Source: Candidatus Hydrogenedentota bacterium
Lineage (GTDB): Bacteria > Hydrogenedentota > Hydrogenedentia > Hydrogenedentales > JAEUWI01
Length of the DNA: 64,000 bases
Direction: 5' to 3'
NCBI GenBank assembly: GCA_019637335.1
Contig: JAHBVV010000007.1
Location: 62,001 to 126,000 of the forward strand
The notes beneath the pieces are model-generated. The model searched no databases. It saw only the letters and a list, made by a program, of their open reading frames with translations, and was not told where the DNA came from. Shown here in pieces: positions 26,940-36,366 of this stretch (position 1 is the stretch's first letter; each line of letters starts with the position of its first letter). Both the position numbers and the translations under genes were made by a program.

Positions 26940-28436
26940 ATGACCAAGCGCGTCGGCATCTGGGTGCGTGTCTCGACCGAAGACCAAGCCAGAGGCGAGA
27001 GTCCCCAGCACCACGAGCAGCGTGGTCGTTATTACGCCGAAGCCAAAGGCTGGCAGGTGGTTGAGGTCTACCGGCTGGACGGTGTCAGCGGCAAGGCGGT
27101 CAAGGATCACCCCGAGACCCGGCGGATGCTTGCCGACATCCAGCGCGGTCATGTCACCGCGCTCATCTTTTCCAAACTCGCCCGGCTCGCCCGAAACACC
27201 CGCGACCTCCTGGACTTTGCCGACATCTTCCACGCCCACGGCGCTGACCTGATCTCGCTTCAGGAGGCCATCGACACCTCCACAGCCGCCGGACGCCTGT
27301 TTTTCACCATCGTCGCGGCCATGGCCGAGTGGGAACGCGCCGAGATTGCCGAGCGCGTGGCGGCGTCCGTACCCGTACGCGCCAAGCTCGGCAAGCCCTT
27401 GGGCGGTCAGGCCCCCTACGGCTACGACTGGCAGGACGGCAAACTCGTGGTCAATCCGAATGAAGCGCCGGTCCGCAAGCAGATGTTTGAACTGTTCCTG
27501 CAGCACCGGCGCAAGAAAACCGTCGCCCGGCTGTTGAACGAATCAGGCTACCGGACCCGCAGCGGGGGGTTGTGGTCGGACACCACCGTTGACCGCCTGC
27601 TCAAGGACCCCACCGCCAAGGGCATCCGCCGGGCCAACTACACCAAGAGCACCGGCGACAAGAAGCACTGGGTTCCCAAACCCGAAAGCGAGTGGGTCTT
27701 GACCGAGGTCGAAGCCATCGTTTCGGAAGACCTCTGGGATCAATGCAACCTCATCCTCGAAGACCGGCGCAAGCAGAACGCCAAGCGCCCAGGCAAGAAG
27801 CCCGTCCACCTGTTTGCGGGCATCGCCGTCTGCCACTGCGGCCAGAAGATGTACGTGCCGTCCAACACCCCCAAGTACGTCTGCCAGAAGTGCCGCAACA
27901 AGATTCCGATTGCCGATCTCGAAGGCGTCTACTTCGAGGAACTCAAGGGCTTCTTCCATTCATCAACCGACATCACTGAACTCCTGGCCGACGCCAACCG
28001 TGAGATTGCCGACCGGGAACAACTGGTCAAGAATCTCGAACGCGAGAAAGTCCAAGTCGAAACCGACATGGACACCTTGTTCAATCTCCACCGCCAAGGC
28101 GAGATTCCGACCCAGGGATTTGGCAAGCGCTACAACCCGCTCCAGGAACGGCTCAATCAACTCGAAGACGAAATCCCCCGGCTCCAGGCCGAAGTCGATT
28201 ACCTCAAAGTGAACCTGCTATCCGCTGACGATGTGCTCTACGAAGCCAAGGACCTTTACGACCGCTGGCCCCGTCTGGACGCCGATGATCGCCGCCGTAT
28301 CGTCGAACACATCACCGACCAAATCGTTGTCGGCCAAGACGATATCGAAATTCACCTCGCTTATGTTCCTGTCGCTTCCGAATTGGTGGCAAATAGTCCC
28401 CGCAACTTCAGGGATTCATCGCAACGACGAGCATGA
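26940..28436 (+). CDS. Large serine recombinase (integrase) of the element
   Basis: A 498-residue large serine recombinase that would integrate and excise the element. The start [16 protein letters not shown] at 26940 puts the nucleophile at Ser12, as is usual; ATG 26913 is an alternative. Other resolvase-domain features are [18 protein letters not shown] and [22 protein letters not shown] (start of the long helix). The recombinase domain has APYGYDW and [18 protein letters not shown]. The zinc ribbon is Cys298, Cys300, Cys315 and Cys318, and a coiled coil spans about 335-430. The last eight or so codons and the stop at 28434-28436 come from the comM target sequence, so the C-terminus differs between integrated and excised forms. 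Confidence 0.9.
   Translation: MTKRVGIWVRVSTEDQARGESPQHHEQRGRYYAEAKGWQVVEVYRLDGVSGKAVKDHPETRRMLADIQRGHVTALIFSKLARLARNTRDLLDFADIFHAHGADLISLQEAIDTSTAAGRLFFTIVAAMAEWERAEIAERVAASVPVRAKLGKPLGGQAPYGYDWQDGKLVVNPNEAPVRKQMFELFLQHRRKKTVARLLNESGYRTRSGGLWSDTTVDRLLKDPTAKGIRRANYTKSTGDKKHWVPKPESEWVLTEVEAIVSEDLWDQCNLILEDRRKQNAKRPGKKPVHLFAGIAVCHCGQKMYVPSNTPKYVCQKCRNKIPIADLEGVYFEELKGFFHSSTDITELLADANREIADREQLVKNLEREKVQVETDMDTLFNLHRQGEIPTQGFGKRYNPLQERLNQLEDEIPRLQAEVDYLKVNLLSADDVLYEAKDLYDRWPRLDADDRRRIVEHITDQIVVGQDDIEIHLAYVPVASELVANSPRNFRDSSQRRA
28405..28436. other. Element-chromosome junction (attachment site) inside comM
   Basis: Reading leftward on the minus strand, comM codons continue through ATG-AAT-CCC (28419-28411) and then hit TGA at 28410-28408, where an intact ComM would continue CPCG. 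The element therefore joins at about 28,405-28,415. The exact crossover dinucleotide cannot be fixed without the other end or an empty site. Confidence 0.8.
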
Positions 28437-29466
28437 AGCGGCTGGGGTAGGTCACGGAGTAGTTTGCGCGGCGGATGTGGACTAGGCCCTCCTCCAGGGG
28501 CTGGCGGAGGACTTCGAGGGCGGCGCGGTTGAACTCGGGGAGCTCGTCGAGAAAAAGGACGCCGTTGTGGGCGAGACTCACTTCGCCCGGGTGCGCGTGC
28601 TGGCCGCCGCCGGCGATGGAGACGGTGGTGGAGGTGTGGTGCGGGCTGCGAAATGGGCGCGTGACGATGAGCGATTCTTTTCGCGTTTCCACGGGGCACA
28701 CGCTGTAGACGCGGGTGGTTTCGAGGGACTCCTCGAAGCTCATGGGCGGGAGAATGCCGGGGATGCGCGACGCGAGCATGGTTTTTCCGGTTCCCGGCGG
28801 GCCGACCATGAGGATATTGTGTGCGCCGGCCGCGGCGACGGTGAGCGCGCGCTTCACATGGCCCTGGCCCTTAACTTCGCTGAGATCGGGCACGCGGAGG
28901 TGTGCGGTCTGGAAGAGATCGTCCACGGGCGTGCGGTGCGGTGGGATTTCCTCGTCGCCGGCGAGGAAGGCCGCGGCCTGCTCCAGTGATTTGACGGGGA
29001 TGACCTCACAATCCTGCACGACGCCGGCCTCGTCGGCGTTCATGGCGGGCAGCATGATGCCGCGGAGGCCCTGGTCGCGGGCGCAGATGGCCATGGCGAG
29101 GGCGCCGGCCACCGGGCGGAGGGAGCCATCCAAGGCGAGTTCGCCGACAAAGGCGTATTCGCGGAGGGGTTCCCCGTTGATCTGGCTGTTGGCCGCGAGC
29201 AGGCCGAGGGCGATGGGGAGATCGAGCGCGCTGCCTTCTTTGCGCATCCCGGCGGGGGCCAGGTTGACGACGTTCCAGCCGCGGGGGTAGCGGAAACCGG
29301 AGTTGCGCAGGGCGCTTCGAACCCGGTCGTCGCTTTCCTTGACGGCGGCGTCCGGCAGCCCGACGATGCGCGTGCCGTTGGTCTGCCCGCCGGAGTGGTC
29401 GACTTCGATGGCGACCGGAAAGGCGTCGATGCCGAGAACGGCGGCGGATTGTACCCGAGCCAACAT
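28408..29466 (-). pseudogene. comM: comM (Mg-chelatase-like AAA+ helicase), 3' part removed by the element
   Basis: ComM is a hexameric AAA+ helicase that promotes branch migration during natural transformation. I start it at 29466 ([16 protein letters not shown]), the standard ComM N-terminus; the frame continues back to 29562 but that part is not conserved. The N-terminal ATP-dependent-protease-like domain is complete. The Walker A site [10 protein letters not shown] and Walker B FLDELPEF are present. The frame then stops after VVAMNP, 352 residues, where ComM proteins of about 500 residues continue with CPCGY and the sensor and lid regions. The cause is the insertion. The product should lack ATPase function. 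Confidence 0.88.
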
Positions 29467-29631
29467 GGTGAAAAGCCCCGCGTGAGGGTGAAGTGCGTCC
29501 CGATAGACTGCGTCCCGATATACTGCGCGGCCATTGTGGGGAATTGGCGGGCGGGCTGTCAACCGGCGGCGCGTGGCCCGGGAAACGCGCGGCGTAGTAT
29601 AGTGGGCGGCGCGGGCGAGAACCGGGCCCGA

Positions 29632-30909
29632 ATGGAAGGTGAAAACACGCTTGTGACGTCACGGAGCAGTACATCCGGCGCGCCGCCGCTGGCGCTTTTC
29701 GGGGCCCCGCCGCGCTTCGGCGCGCCCGTTCCCCTTCACCGGCCCCACGTGGGCCGGCGGGAGCAGGTGCTGGCGCGCCTGGGCGAGCTGCTGGACGGGG
29801 CCGATCCGGAGGGCGCGGGGCTGATTGCGGAGTTCGAGGCGCGCATTGCGGACGCGGTGGGCGCGCCGCATTGCGTGGCGGCGTGCAATGCGGGCGTGGC
29901 GATGGAGATCACGATCCAGGCGCTCGATCTCAGCGGCGAGGTGATCCTGCCGGCCTTCATGTCGCCGGCGGCGACGCACGCGCTGTGGCGGCACGGGATT
30001 ACGCCGGTTTTTTGTGATATTGATCCGCGCACGCGCACGCTGGACCCGCGGAAGGCGCGCGCGCTGATTACGCCCCGGACCACGGGGATCATCGCGGCGC
30101 ATTTGTGGGGCGAGCCTTGCAATGTGGGCGCGCTGGAGGCGCTGGCGCGAAAACACGGGCTCCGGCTGATCTTCGATGCGCGGCACGCGTTTGGGGTGGC
30201 GTGCGGCGGGCGCCTGCTCGGGGGCCACGGCGACGCGGAGGTGTTTTCCTTCGATTCCGCGAGCGTGCTGTACGCCGGTGACGGCGCGGCGATAACCACC
30301 GGCGACGCGGGCCTGGCGCGGCGGCTCCGGATCTTGCAGAATCTCGGGCTGGACGAAGACGGCGCGGCGGTCTGCCTGGGGCTGGATGGCCGCATGACGG
30401 CCGCGTGCGCGGCGGTGGGCCTGGGGTGCTTTGAGCGGGTGCAGCATTTCATTGAAGTGAACGGGCGCCGGGTCGCGGCGTATGACCTGCGGCTGACAGA
30501 CGTACCCGGGATCCTGGTGCTTCATGATGAAGCGCGGGAGCAGCGGACCTGGCAGCACGCGGTGGTCGAGGTGGATCAGGCGGCGGCCGGGCTGAGCCGC
30601 GACGCGCTGATGGCGGTGCTCCGCGCGGAGAACGTGCTGGCCGGGCGAGCGTACTATCCCGGGGGCCACCGCATCGAGCCCTACCGCCGGGCCAACGCGG
30701 AGGCGTGGCTGCGGTTGCAGGCCACGGAGCGCCTGGCGGAGCGCGTGCTGTGCCTGCCGGCGGGCGCGGCCGCCGAGGAAGCCGACATCGACCAAATTTG
30801 CGAGGTCATCGGGCTGGCGGTGCGCCACGCCGCCGCGATCATGGAGCGGCTCAGCCCGCCCGCCCGCGCGGGCCTGGGCCGCCGCCCGGTCCGGCGCGGC
30901 CCGGGCTGA
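29632..30909 (+). CDS. DegT/DnrJ/EryC1-family PLP-fold protein lacking the catalytic lysine
   Basis: A 425-residue member of the DegT/DnrJ/EryC1/StrS fold, usually sugar aminotransferases. Family features: the N-terminal [69 protein letters not shown], and [19 protein letters not shown]. In ordinary members the last segment reads SFH-x-x-K, with the lysine that holds pyridoxal phosphate. Here that position is Ser211 (codon AGC at 30262-30264) and the preceding His is Asp. It may be a lysine-independent enzyme, as in dehydrases of this family that use His, or a non-catalytic protein. ATG 29632 is the best start, although its ribosome-binding site is weak; it diverges from comM. Confidence 0.78.
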   Translation: MEGENTLVTSRSSTSGAPPLALFGAPPRFGAPVPLHRPHVGRREQVLARLGELLDGADPEGAGLIAEFEARIADAVGAPHCVAACNAGVAMEITIQALDLSGEVILPAFMSPAATHALWRHGITPVFCDIDPRTRTLDPRKARALITPRTTGIIAAHLWGEPCNVGALEALARKHGLRLIFDARHAFGVACGGRLLGGHGDAEVFSFDSASVLYAGDGAAITTGDAGLARRLRILQNLGLDEDGAAVCLGLDGRMTAACAAVGLGCFERVQHFIEVNGRRVAAYDLRLTDVPGILVLHDEAREQRTWQHAVVEVDQAAAGLSRDALMAVLRAENVLAGRAYYPGGHRIEPYRRANAEAWLRLQATERLAERVLCLPAGAAAEEADIDQICEVIGLAVRHAAAIMERLSPPARAGLGRRPVRRGPG

Positions 30910-30943
30910 GGCGGGCGCTCAGTGGCGGGATTGTCGGGCGCGC

Positions 30944-31363
30944 CTACAGGTGGAAATCGCCCGCGGCCTCGGGCTGGTACAGGATCTCCTCGACGCGAAA
31001 TTGCGTTTCGCCGCGCGGCAGCCGCACCTCGAAGGTATCGCCGGCGCGCAAGCCGAGCATGGCGGTTCCCAGGGGCGCGAGCACGGAAATGCGGGCGCGG
31101 GAGGCGTCGCTCTCCTCGGGATAGACCAGGGTGCATTCCAACTCCGAGCCCGTGCTCAGATTCGCGAGGCGCACCCGCGATCGCATCGTGATGAGATCGG
31201 GGGGCACTTCGCCGGCATCCTCGAACACCTCGGCGCGTTCGAGTTCGCCCGCCAGCTCGCGCAGGTGGGGGCGTTCGCGTTCGTCGGGCTGTGTGATCGG
31301 GTTTTCGAGGAACTCGCGCAAGCGGTCGCGATCTTTGGGCGTGGTCCAAATGGTCTTGGTCAT
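30944..31363 (-). CDS. rnk: Rnk/GreA-GreB C-terminal-domain protein
   Basis: A 139-residue protein of the Rnk type: an N-terminal helical pair (residues 1-55) and a GreA/GreB C-terminal FKBP-like domain (about 60-135), with ITMRSRVRL, ISVLAPLGTAMLGLRAGD and VRLPRGETQFRVEEILY. Such proteins bind RNA polymerase near the secondary channel. AAGGAA lies about 9 nt before the ATG. It follows the TetR-Rnk fusion gene by 36 bp, and both proteins end in nearly the same sequence (YQPEAAGDFHL here, YQPEAAGDWHI there), so one Rnk module arose by duplication. Confidence 0.82.
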   Translation of the reverse strand: MTKTIWTTPKDRDRLREFLENPITQPDERERPHLRELAGELERAEVFEDAGEVPPDLITMRSRVRLANLSTGSELECTLVYPEESDASRARISVLAPLGTAMLGLRAGDTFEVRLPRGETQFRVEEILYQPEAAGDFHL

Positions 31364-31399
31364 GTCGTAATTTCCTTGTTTTCGGGTTGGGGGCCGCCT

Positions 31400-32437
31400 T
31401 CAGATATGCCAGTCGCCCGCGGCCTCGGGCTGGTAGAGAATTTCTTCCAGGCGGTAGACCGCCTCGCCGCGTTTCCCGCGCACCTCAAACACATCTCCGA
31501 TGCGGCGGCCGAAGAGCGCGAGGCCGAGCGGGTCGAGCACGCACACATTCACGGGGTGCGTATGCATCTCGCGCGGAAAGACCAGCACCGCGATTTGCTC
31601 GGCGCCGCTTTTCCGGTCGCGGATGCGCGCGCGCGAATTCATCGTGACGACATCGGCGGGCACTTCGCGCGGCGAAATCACGCGGGCTTCGGTCAATTCG
31701 CGATCCAGGGCGTCGGCGCTGTCCTGCCATTCCTTTCGGCCGAAAACGCGGACTACCGCGATGAGCTCCTTGAGGCGATCCAGGTCATACTGGTTCACGC
31801 AGGTGGCGCGGTACTCCGCTATGCCGGGGACGGCGTCCCGGCGATCCGGCGAAGCTCCCTCCATGAGCCGAAAGAGCATATCCCGCATTTCACGAGCGGC
31901 CTTGGCGATGGAATCCGCCTGGATGCTCCCGCTCCAGTAGCCCATGAACGAGGTTACGAGACCGTCGAGGTAGACGGCCATTTTCACCGCGGACGTGTCG
32001 CGGCGCCCATGGGCCTTTCGGTAGCGATCGAAACAGTGCTCCACGAAATCGACGTAGCGCTTGTGCAGCTTGTTGACGCGCGGGCCGAGCTGCTCCGGGC
32101 TGGGCTCGATCCCGAGGTAACTCGGGAACGAGAACGGCTGGAAGAAGAGCCGGTCCTTGTTGTGGTTGTAGAGCCGGAGGCGGATCACGTCGAGCACAGC
32201 CTCCTCGGGGCTTGCGGCCTTGACGAACGACGTAAGCCGCTCCAGCACCGCCTCGCCGATCCGTTCCGCGACCTGGGCGTAGAGATCTTCCTTTCCCTGG
32301 AAGGTGTTGTAGAGGGTTCCGACGGACACGCCGGACTCCCTCGCGACGGCTTCCATGGTGGTTTGTGCGAAGCCGCGCGACTGGAAGAGCTGTTCGGCGG
32401 CGTCGAGGATATCGTGGAGACGTTTGTTGTGGGCCAT
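31400..32437 (-). CDS. TetR-family DNA-binding protein fused to an Rnk/GreA-like domain
   Basis: A 345-residue protein. Residues 1-60 are a TetR helix-turn-helix (LHDILDAAEQLFQSRGF, TTMEAVARESGVSVGTLYNTF). Residues 60-200 are a helical TetR ligand-binding/dimerisation domain. Residues about 215-345 are a full Rnk module (DLDRLKELI, then VTMNSRARIRDR, VCVLDPLGLALFGRRIGD, YRLEEILYQ). The ATG at 32437 is preceded by only a weak ribosome-binding site; the frame is open far upstream through repeat DNA and I reject that part. The fusion would bring an RNA-polymerase-binding domain to a specific promoter. It is first in an operon with a free-standing Rnk. Confidence 0.82.
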   Translation of the reverse strand: MAHNKRLHDILDAAEQLFQSRGFAQTTMEAVARESGVSVGTLYNTFQGKEDLYAQVAERIGEAVLERLTSFVKAASPEEAVLDVIRLRLYNHNKDRLFFQPFSFPSYLGIEPSPEQLGPRVNKLHKRYVDFVEHCFDRYRKAHGRRDTSAVKMAVYLDGLVTSFMGYWSGSIQADSIAKAAREMRDMLFRLMEGASPDRRDAVPGIAEYRATCVNQYDLDRLKELIAVVRVFGRKEWQDSADALDRELTEARVISPREVPADVVTMNSRARIRDRKSGAEQIAVLVFPREMHTHPVNVCVLDPLGLALFGRRIGDVFEVRGKRGEAVYRLEEILYQPEAAGDWHI

Positions 32438-33188
32438 GATGTACACCCGAATTGAAGAGTAATTCAAAATTGAGCGCACATTCATTCTAACTGATATTTC
32501 GGGGTTTGTCAAAAACCTGGTCCCGTAGGTGGGGTTACGGTCGGCCGCACTGCGGACTGGGATGTCCGCAATCCTTTGCGCCTTCGGCGCGTTGCGGGCG
32601 GGCCGTCCACCACGGCGCATCTTCGACCCGCGGTCCCATTGGGCCAGGCTTTTGTTGTGGTGTGGGGTGATGTGGGAGACGCGGGCTTGCTTTGCCGCGG
32701 ACATGTCCGCGATCCTCGCGCCTTCGGCGCGATGGACAGCCGGGACGGCTATCCTACATTTGCGCCTTTCGGCGCTGAACACAGCCGGGACGGCTGTGCC
32801 ACTTTCTTTTTGAGATGGTTTTGGTGGGGGGGGCAGGGGAACTTCTTGGAGGTGGGCTCCCGTTGCCGCAGACAGGAATGTCCGCGATCCTTTGCGCCTT
32901 TCGGCGCTGAACACAGCCGGGACGGCTGTGCCACTTTCTTTTTGAGGTGGTTTTGGTGGGGGGGCAGGGGAACTTTTTGGAGGTGGGCTCCCGTTGCCGC
33001 AGACAGGAATGTCCGCGATCCTTTGCGTCTTTCGGCGATTGACAGGCGATCATACTGTGCGGGCGCGTGGACTCGGGCGCGCGCATCCCGTAGAATAGCG
33101 ATTGTGTTTGTTGACGCCGCCATGTTGGGGCCGCGCTTCCGGTGTGGATGGCGCCGCGCGCCGCCTGGGGCCATGAAAGGACTTTCGC
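32438..33188. other. Repeat-filled intergenic region
   Basis: The 751 bp between the TetR-Rnk gene and the FG-GAP gene contain no gene. Most of it is the tandem hairpin-rich repeat listed separately. The left 100 bp, AT-richer, should hold the TetR-Rnk promoter. Long open frames here on both strands are translations of the repeat. Confidence 0.6.
32550..33045. repeat. Tandem repeat, two copies of 131-132 bp plus degenerate flanks
   Basis: Two nearly identical units lie at 32770-32901 and 32902-33032, with partial copies on either side from about 32550. Each unit contains GCGCCTTTCGGCGC, ACAGCCGGGACGGCTGT and GACAGGAATGTC, all of which can fold into short hairpins, and a G-rich TGGTGGGGGGG stretch. 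Pieces of the same unit recur at 36711-36746 and 36866-36900, so it is a dispersed host repeat. Confidence 0.85.
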
Positions 33189-35111
33189 ATGCGACTCCCC
33201 CTGCTACTTGCCGTGATGGTATTCGCCGTGACGCTGCCGGCCCTGGAAATTTCGGAAGGCTCCCGGATGATCCGGGTTCCGTACAACCATCCGGGCCTGG
33301 TGTCGGATCTGGGGGTGGGGCTTTGGGCGACGCCGATGCCGATCGACTGGGACGGGGACGGGGACTACGACCTGCTGTGTTACACGGTGGACAAGCCCTA
33401 CAACGGCATTTATTTTTTCGAGAATGTTTCGGGCAATGTGGATTGGCCGATCTTCAAGCCGGCGGTGCGCCTTTCTCCGGCGAACCGGAATGTGATGATC
33501 TCATATGATGGCGACGAGTATTTCGTGACGGAGCCGGGCAAGGTGTATCCGGATTTCCAGAACACGTTTCTGGAAAACCCGGTGGCGATTCCCTATGAGC
33601 CGACGTTTCGTGCGACGCGCGCGAACCAGTGGAAGTTTGTGGACTACGACGGCGACGGCGTGCGCGATCTTGTCGTGGGGGCGGGCGACTGGACCGAATA
33701 TGGCTGGGACGATGCGTATAACGCGCAGGGCGAGTGGACGAATGGCCCAATCCGGGGCCATATCTACGTGATGCGCAACACGGGAACGAACGCGGCGCCG
33801 GCCTACGCCGAGGCGATGCAGGTACGGGCGGGCGGCGCGCCGCTGGATGTGTTCGGGTGCCCCTCCCCCAATTTCGTGGATGTGGACAACGACGGCGATC
33901 TGGATATCATCGCGGGGGAATTTCTCGATCGTATCAGCTATTTTGAGAACACCGGCACGCGCACGGAACCCGTGTACGCGGCGGGGCGCTTCCTGGAGAT
34001 CGATGGCGAAACGCTGCACCTCGATTTGCAGATGCTTCAGGTGGTGGCGTTCGACTGGAACCGCGACGGCCATGTGGACATTATCGTGGGCGAGGAGGAT
34101 GGCCGTGTGGTGATGCTGCTTGGGACGGGCCGCTTGAACGATGGTCTCCCGGAGTTTGCGCCGCCGCGCTATTTTCAGCAGGAGGGCCAGTGGCTCAAGG
34201 TGGGCGCGCTTTCGACGCCGGTGGGCGTGGATTGGGACGGGGACGGCGACGAGGACCTGATCGTGGGCGACACGGCGGGCTATATCAGCTTTGTGGAGAA
34301 CCTGGGCGGCGGCGCGACGCCGACGTGGGCGCGGCCGGTGTATTTGAAGGCGGGCGGCGAGACGATCCGTATCCAGGCGGGCCCGAACGGATCGATCCAG
34401 GGGCCGGCGGAGGCGAAATGGGGCTACACGGTGTTGAATGTGGCCGATTGGGATCACGATGGGCTGCACGACATCGTGATCAATTCGATCTGGGGCAAGG
34501 TGGAGTGGTTCAAGAACATCGGCGCGCCCGGCAAGCCCGAATTGGCGCCCGCCCAGCCGGTGACGGTGGCGTGGGAGGGTCCGGCGCCGAAGCCCGCGTG
34601 GAACTGGTGGGATCCCGAGGGCAACGCGCTGGTGACGCAGTGGCGCACGACGCCGCAAGTCATCGATCTGAATGGCGACGGGCTGAACGACCTGGTGATG
34701 CTCGACACGGAGGGCTACCTCGCCTTTTACGAGCGCGCCAGGGACGGCGAGAACCTTACGCTGCTGCCGCCGAAGCGCATCTTCCAGGATGAAAACGGCG
34801 AAACCCTGCGCCTGAACGAACGGGACGCGGGCGGCAGCGGACGCCGGAAGTTCGTGCTGACGGACTGGGACGGGGACGGGAAAATCGACCTGCTGCTGAA
34901 CAGTAAGAACATGGACTTTCTTCGGAATATCGCGGAAGCGCCGGGCGAATACCGATTCAAGAATGAAGGGCTCGTCGATCCGCATCTCCTGGCGGGCCAC
35001 ACGACCTCCCCCGCGACGGTGGACTGGAACGGGGACGGCATCTCGGATCTGCTGATCGGCGCGGAGGACGGATTCTTCTATTACGTGGAGAATCCGCGGA
35101 CCGCGCCCTGA
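33189..35111 (+). CDS. Secreted FG-GAP/VCBS-repeat protein
   Basis: A 640-residue protein with AAAGGA 9 nt before the ATG and a clear signal peptide (LPLLLAVMVFAVTLPALE). It contains at least eight calcium-binding-type repeats of the D-x-D-x-D-G-x-x-D form, for example DWDGDGDYDLL, DYDGDGVRDLVVG, DVDNDGDLDIIAG, DWNRDGHVDIIVG, DWDGDGDEDLIVG and DWNGDGISDLLIG. These build an FG-GAP beta-propeller, as in integrin alpha chains and many secreted bacterial proteins. No enzymatic domain is evident. It is probably periplasmic or extracellular and calcium-dependent. Confidence 0.82.
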   Translation: MRLPLLLAVMVFAVTLPALEISEGSRMIRVPYNHPGLVSDLGVGLWATPMPIDWDGDGDYDLLCYTVDKPYNGIYFFENVSGNVDWPIFKPAVRLSPANRNVMISYDGDEYFVTEPGKVYPDFQNTFLENPVAIPYEPTFRATRANQWKFVDYDGDGVRDLVVGAGDWTEYGWDDAYNAQGEWTNGPIRGHIYVMRNTGTNAAPAYAEAMQVRAGGAPLDVFGCPSPNFVDVDNDGDLDIIAGEFLDRISYFENTGTRTEPVYAAGRFLEIDGETLHLDLQMLQVVAFDWNRDGHVDIIVGEEDGRVVMLLGTGRLNDGLPEFAPPRYFQQEGQWLKVGALSTPVGVDWDGDGDEDLIVGDTAGYISFVENLGGGATPTWARPVYLKAGGETIRIQAGPNGSIQGPAEAKWGYTVLNVADWDHDGLHDIVINSIWGKVEWFKNIGAPGKPELAPAQPVTVAWEGPAPKPAWNWWDPEGNALVTQWRTTPQVIDLNGDGLNDLVMLDTEGYLAFYERARDGENLTLLPPKRIFQDENGETLRLNERDAGGSGRRKFVLTDWDGDGKIDLLLNSKNMDFLRNIAEAPGEYRFKNEGLVDPHLLAGHTTSPATVDWNGDGISDLLIGAEDGFFYYVENPRTAP

Positions 35112-35238
35112 GTGAGTGCGCCTGGGCTGGGCTTGCTCGGATTTTCGAGCGGGGCCGCCTGACTTGCTGTTGGTCGAACCGCTTGTGTTTTGGCATTGGG
35201 TGGCTGGCGCAACTATCGGGCGCGGGAGCGGACGGGTG

Positions 35239-36366
35239 ATGAGCCGTAAGCAGATACGTTTTGTCATGGTGGGCGGATTCCTGGGATCAGGGAAGACGAC
35301 GGCGCTGCTGCGCCTGGCGGGAATGTATGCAGCGCGGGGGCTTCGTGTTGGGATCATTACGAATGACCAGGCGGAGGGCCTGGTGGACACGATGGCGTTT
35401 CGCGCGGCGGGCTATGCGACGGAGGAGATTCCGGAGGGCTGTTTCTGCTGCCATTTTGATCGCCTGCTGGAGGCGTCGGGACGCCTCGCGGATGGGGTGG
35501 AGCCGGATGTGATTCTGGCGGAGCCGGTGGGGAGCTGCACGGACCTGGTGAACGCGGTTATTCGCCCGTTGCAACAGGTGTATGCGGGACGCTTTTCCGT
35601 GGCGCCGTATGCGGTGCTGGCCGATCCGGAGCGTCTGCTGGAGTCCCTGGACGCGGCGGGGCCGATGGGGCTGTCGCGCAAGGTGACGTATTTGTACAAG
35701 ATGCAGCAGAACGAGGCGGATCTGATCGCGATCAACAAGACGGATGGGATCGACCCGGATCGTCTGGCGCGGGTCATCGAACTGGTGGAGCGAAACTTTC
35801 CGGGGGCGGGCTATCTGCCGATTTCCGCGCGTACGGGGGCTGGATTTGAGGCGTTCGCGGCGTGGCTGGACGCGCCGGCGGAGCGGGCGGGGCGGCGTCC
35901 GGCCGAGGTCGATTATGCGCGCTACACGGAGGCGGAGACGGCGCTGGGCTGGCTGAACGCGCGGGTGCGGCTTTCCGCGGCGCGGGCGTGGGACGGAGAC
36001 GCTTTTTTGCGGCGGTTTGCGGAGGAGTTGCAAGGGGCGCTTTGCCGCGCGGGGGGCGAGATCGGCCACTTTAAGGCGCGGCTGGTTGCGGAGCGCGGCG
36101 CGGAGGGCGCGATACACGCCACACGTAACGCGACCGGCCCGGAAGTGGCGCTTCGGCTGGACGCACCGCTTGCGCGGGGAGCGCTGGTGGTGAATCTCCG
36201 GGCGGAAGCGCACCCGGAGACGCTTCGGGCAGCGATGGAGGGCGCGCTGGACAGGCTTGGCGGTGAATTTGGGCTGAAAATCGAGGTGCTTCAGGGGGAG
36301 GCCTTTGCGCCTTCGCCGCCGGTACCCCCGCCGGCTTCGCGGCTGGCGCCGCCGAACGCGATCTGA
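35239..36366 (+). CDS. CobW/COG0523-family G3E GTPase (putative metallochaperone)
   Basis: A 375-residue GTPase. GGFLGSGKTT (residues 12-21) is Walker A, GCFCC (Cys68, Cys70, Cys71) is the CxCC metal-binding motif of the COG0523 family, and INKTDGI gives the guanine specificity NKxD. Family members deliver zinc, cobalt or other metals to target proteins. The C-terminal 150 residues diverge from the usual CobW C-terminal domain, and the tail is Pro-rich. I start at ATG 35239; the frame is open back to 35116 but that part is not conserved. No zinc-dependent paralogue or Zur site is visible next to it, so the metal cannot be named. Confidence 0.8.
   Translation: MSRKQIRFVMVGGFLGSGKTTALLRLAGMYAARGLRVGIITNDQAEGLVDTMAFRAAGYATEEIPEGCFCCHFDRLLEASGRLADGVEPDVILAEPVGSCTDLVNAVIRPLQQVYAGRFSVAPYAVLADPERLLESLDAAGPMGLSRKVTYLYKMQQNEADLIAINKTDGIDPDRLARVIELVERNFPGAGYLPISARTGAGFEAFAAWLDAPAERAGRRPAEVDYARYTEAETALGWLNARVRLSAARAWDGDAFLRRFAEELQGALCRAGGEIGHFKARLVAERGAEGAIHATRNATGPEVALRLDAPLARGALVVNLRAEAHPETLRAAMEGALDRLGGEFGLKIEVLQGEAFAPSPPVPPPASRLAPPNAI

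Noticed and set aside
1-28410. Prophage
   Set aside because: The fibre-like protein and integrase could suggest one, but there is no capsid, portal, terminase, tail tube or lysis gene, and the fibre has a membrane anchor.
28405-28436. tRNA gene as the integration target
   Set aside because: No tRNA-like cloverleaf is present at the junction; the flanking sequence is unmistakably comM.
32550-33045. CRISPR array
   Set aside because: The repeat unit is 131-132 bp and almost identical throughout, without spacers of regular length, and there are no cas genes. The Cas4-like nuclease at 13979 is not near any array.
32576-33508. 310-codon plus-strand frame across the tandem repeat
   Set aside because: Most of it is a translation of the 131-bp repeat, and its end overlaps the signal peptide of the FG-GAP gene in another frame.
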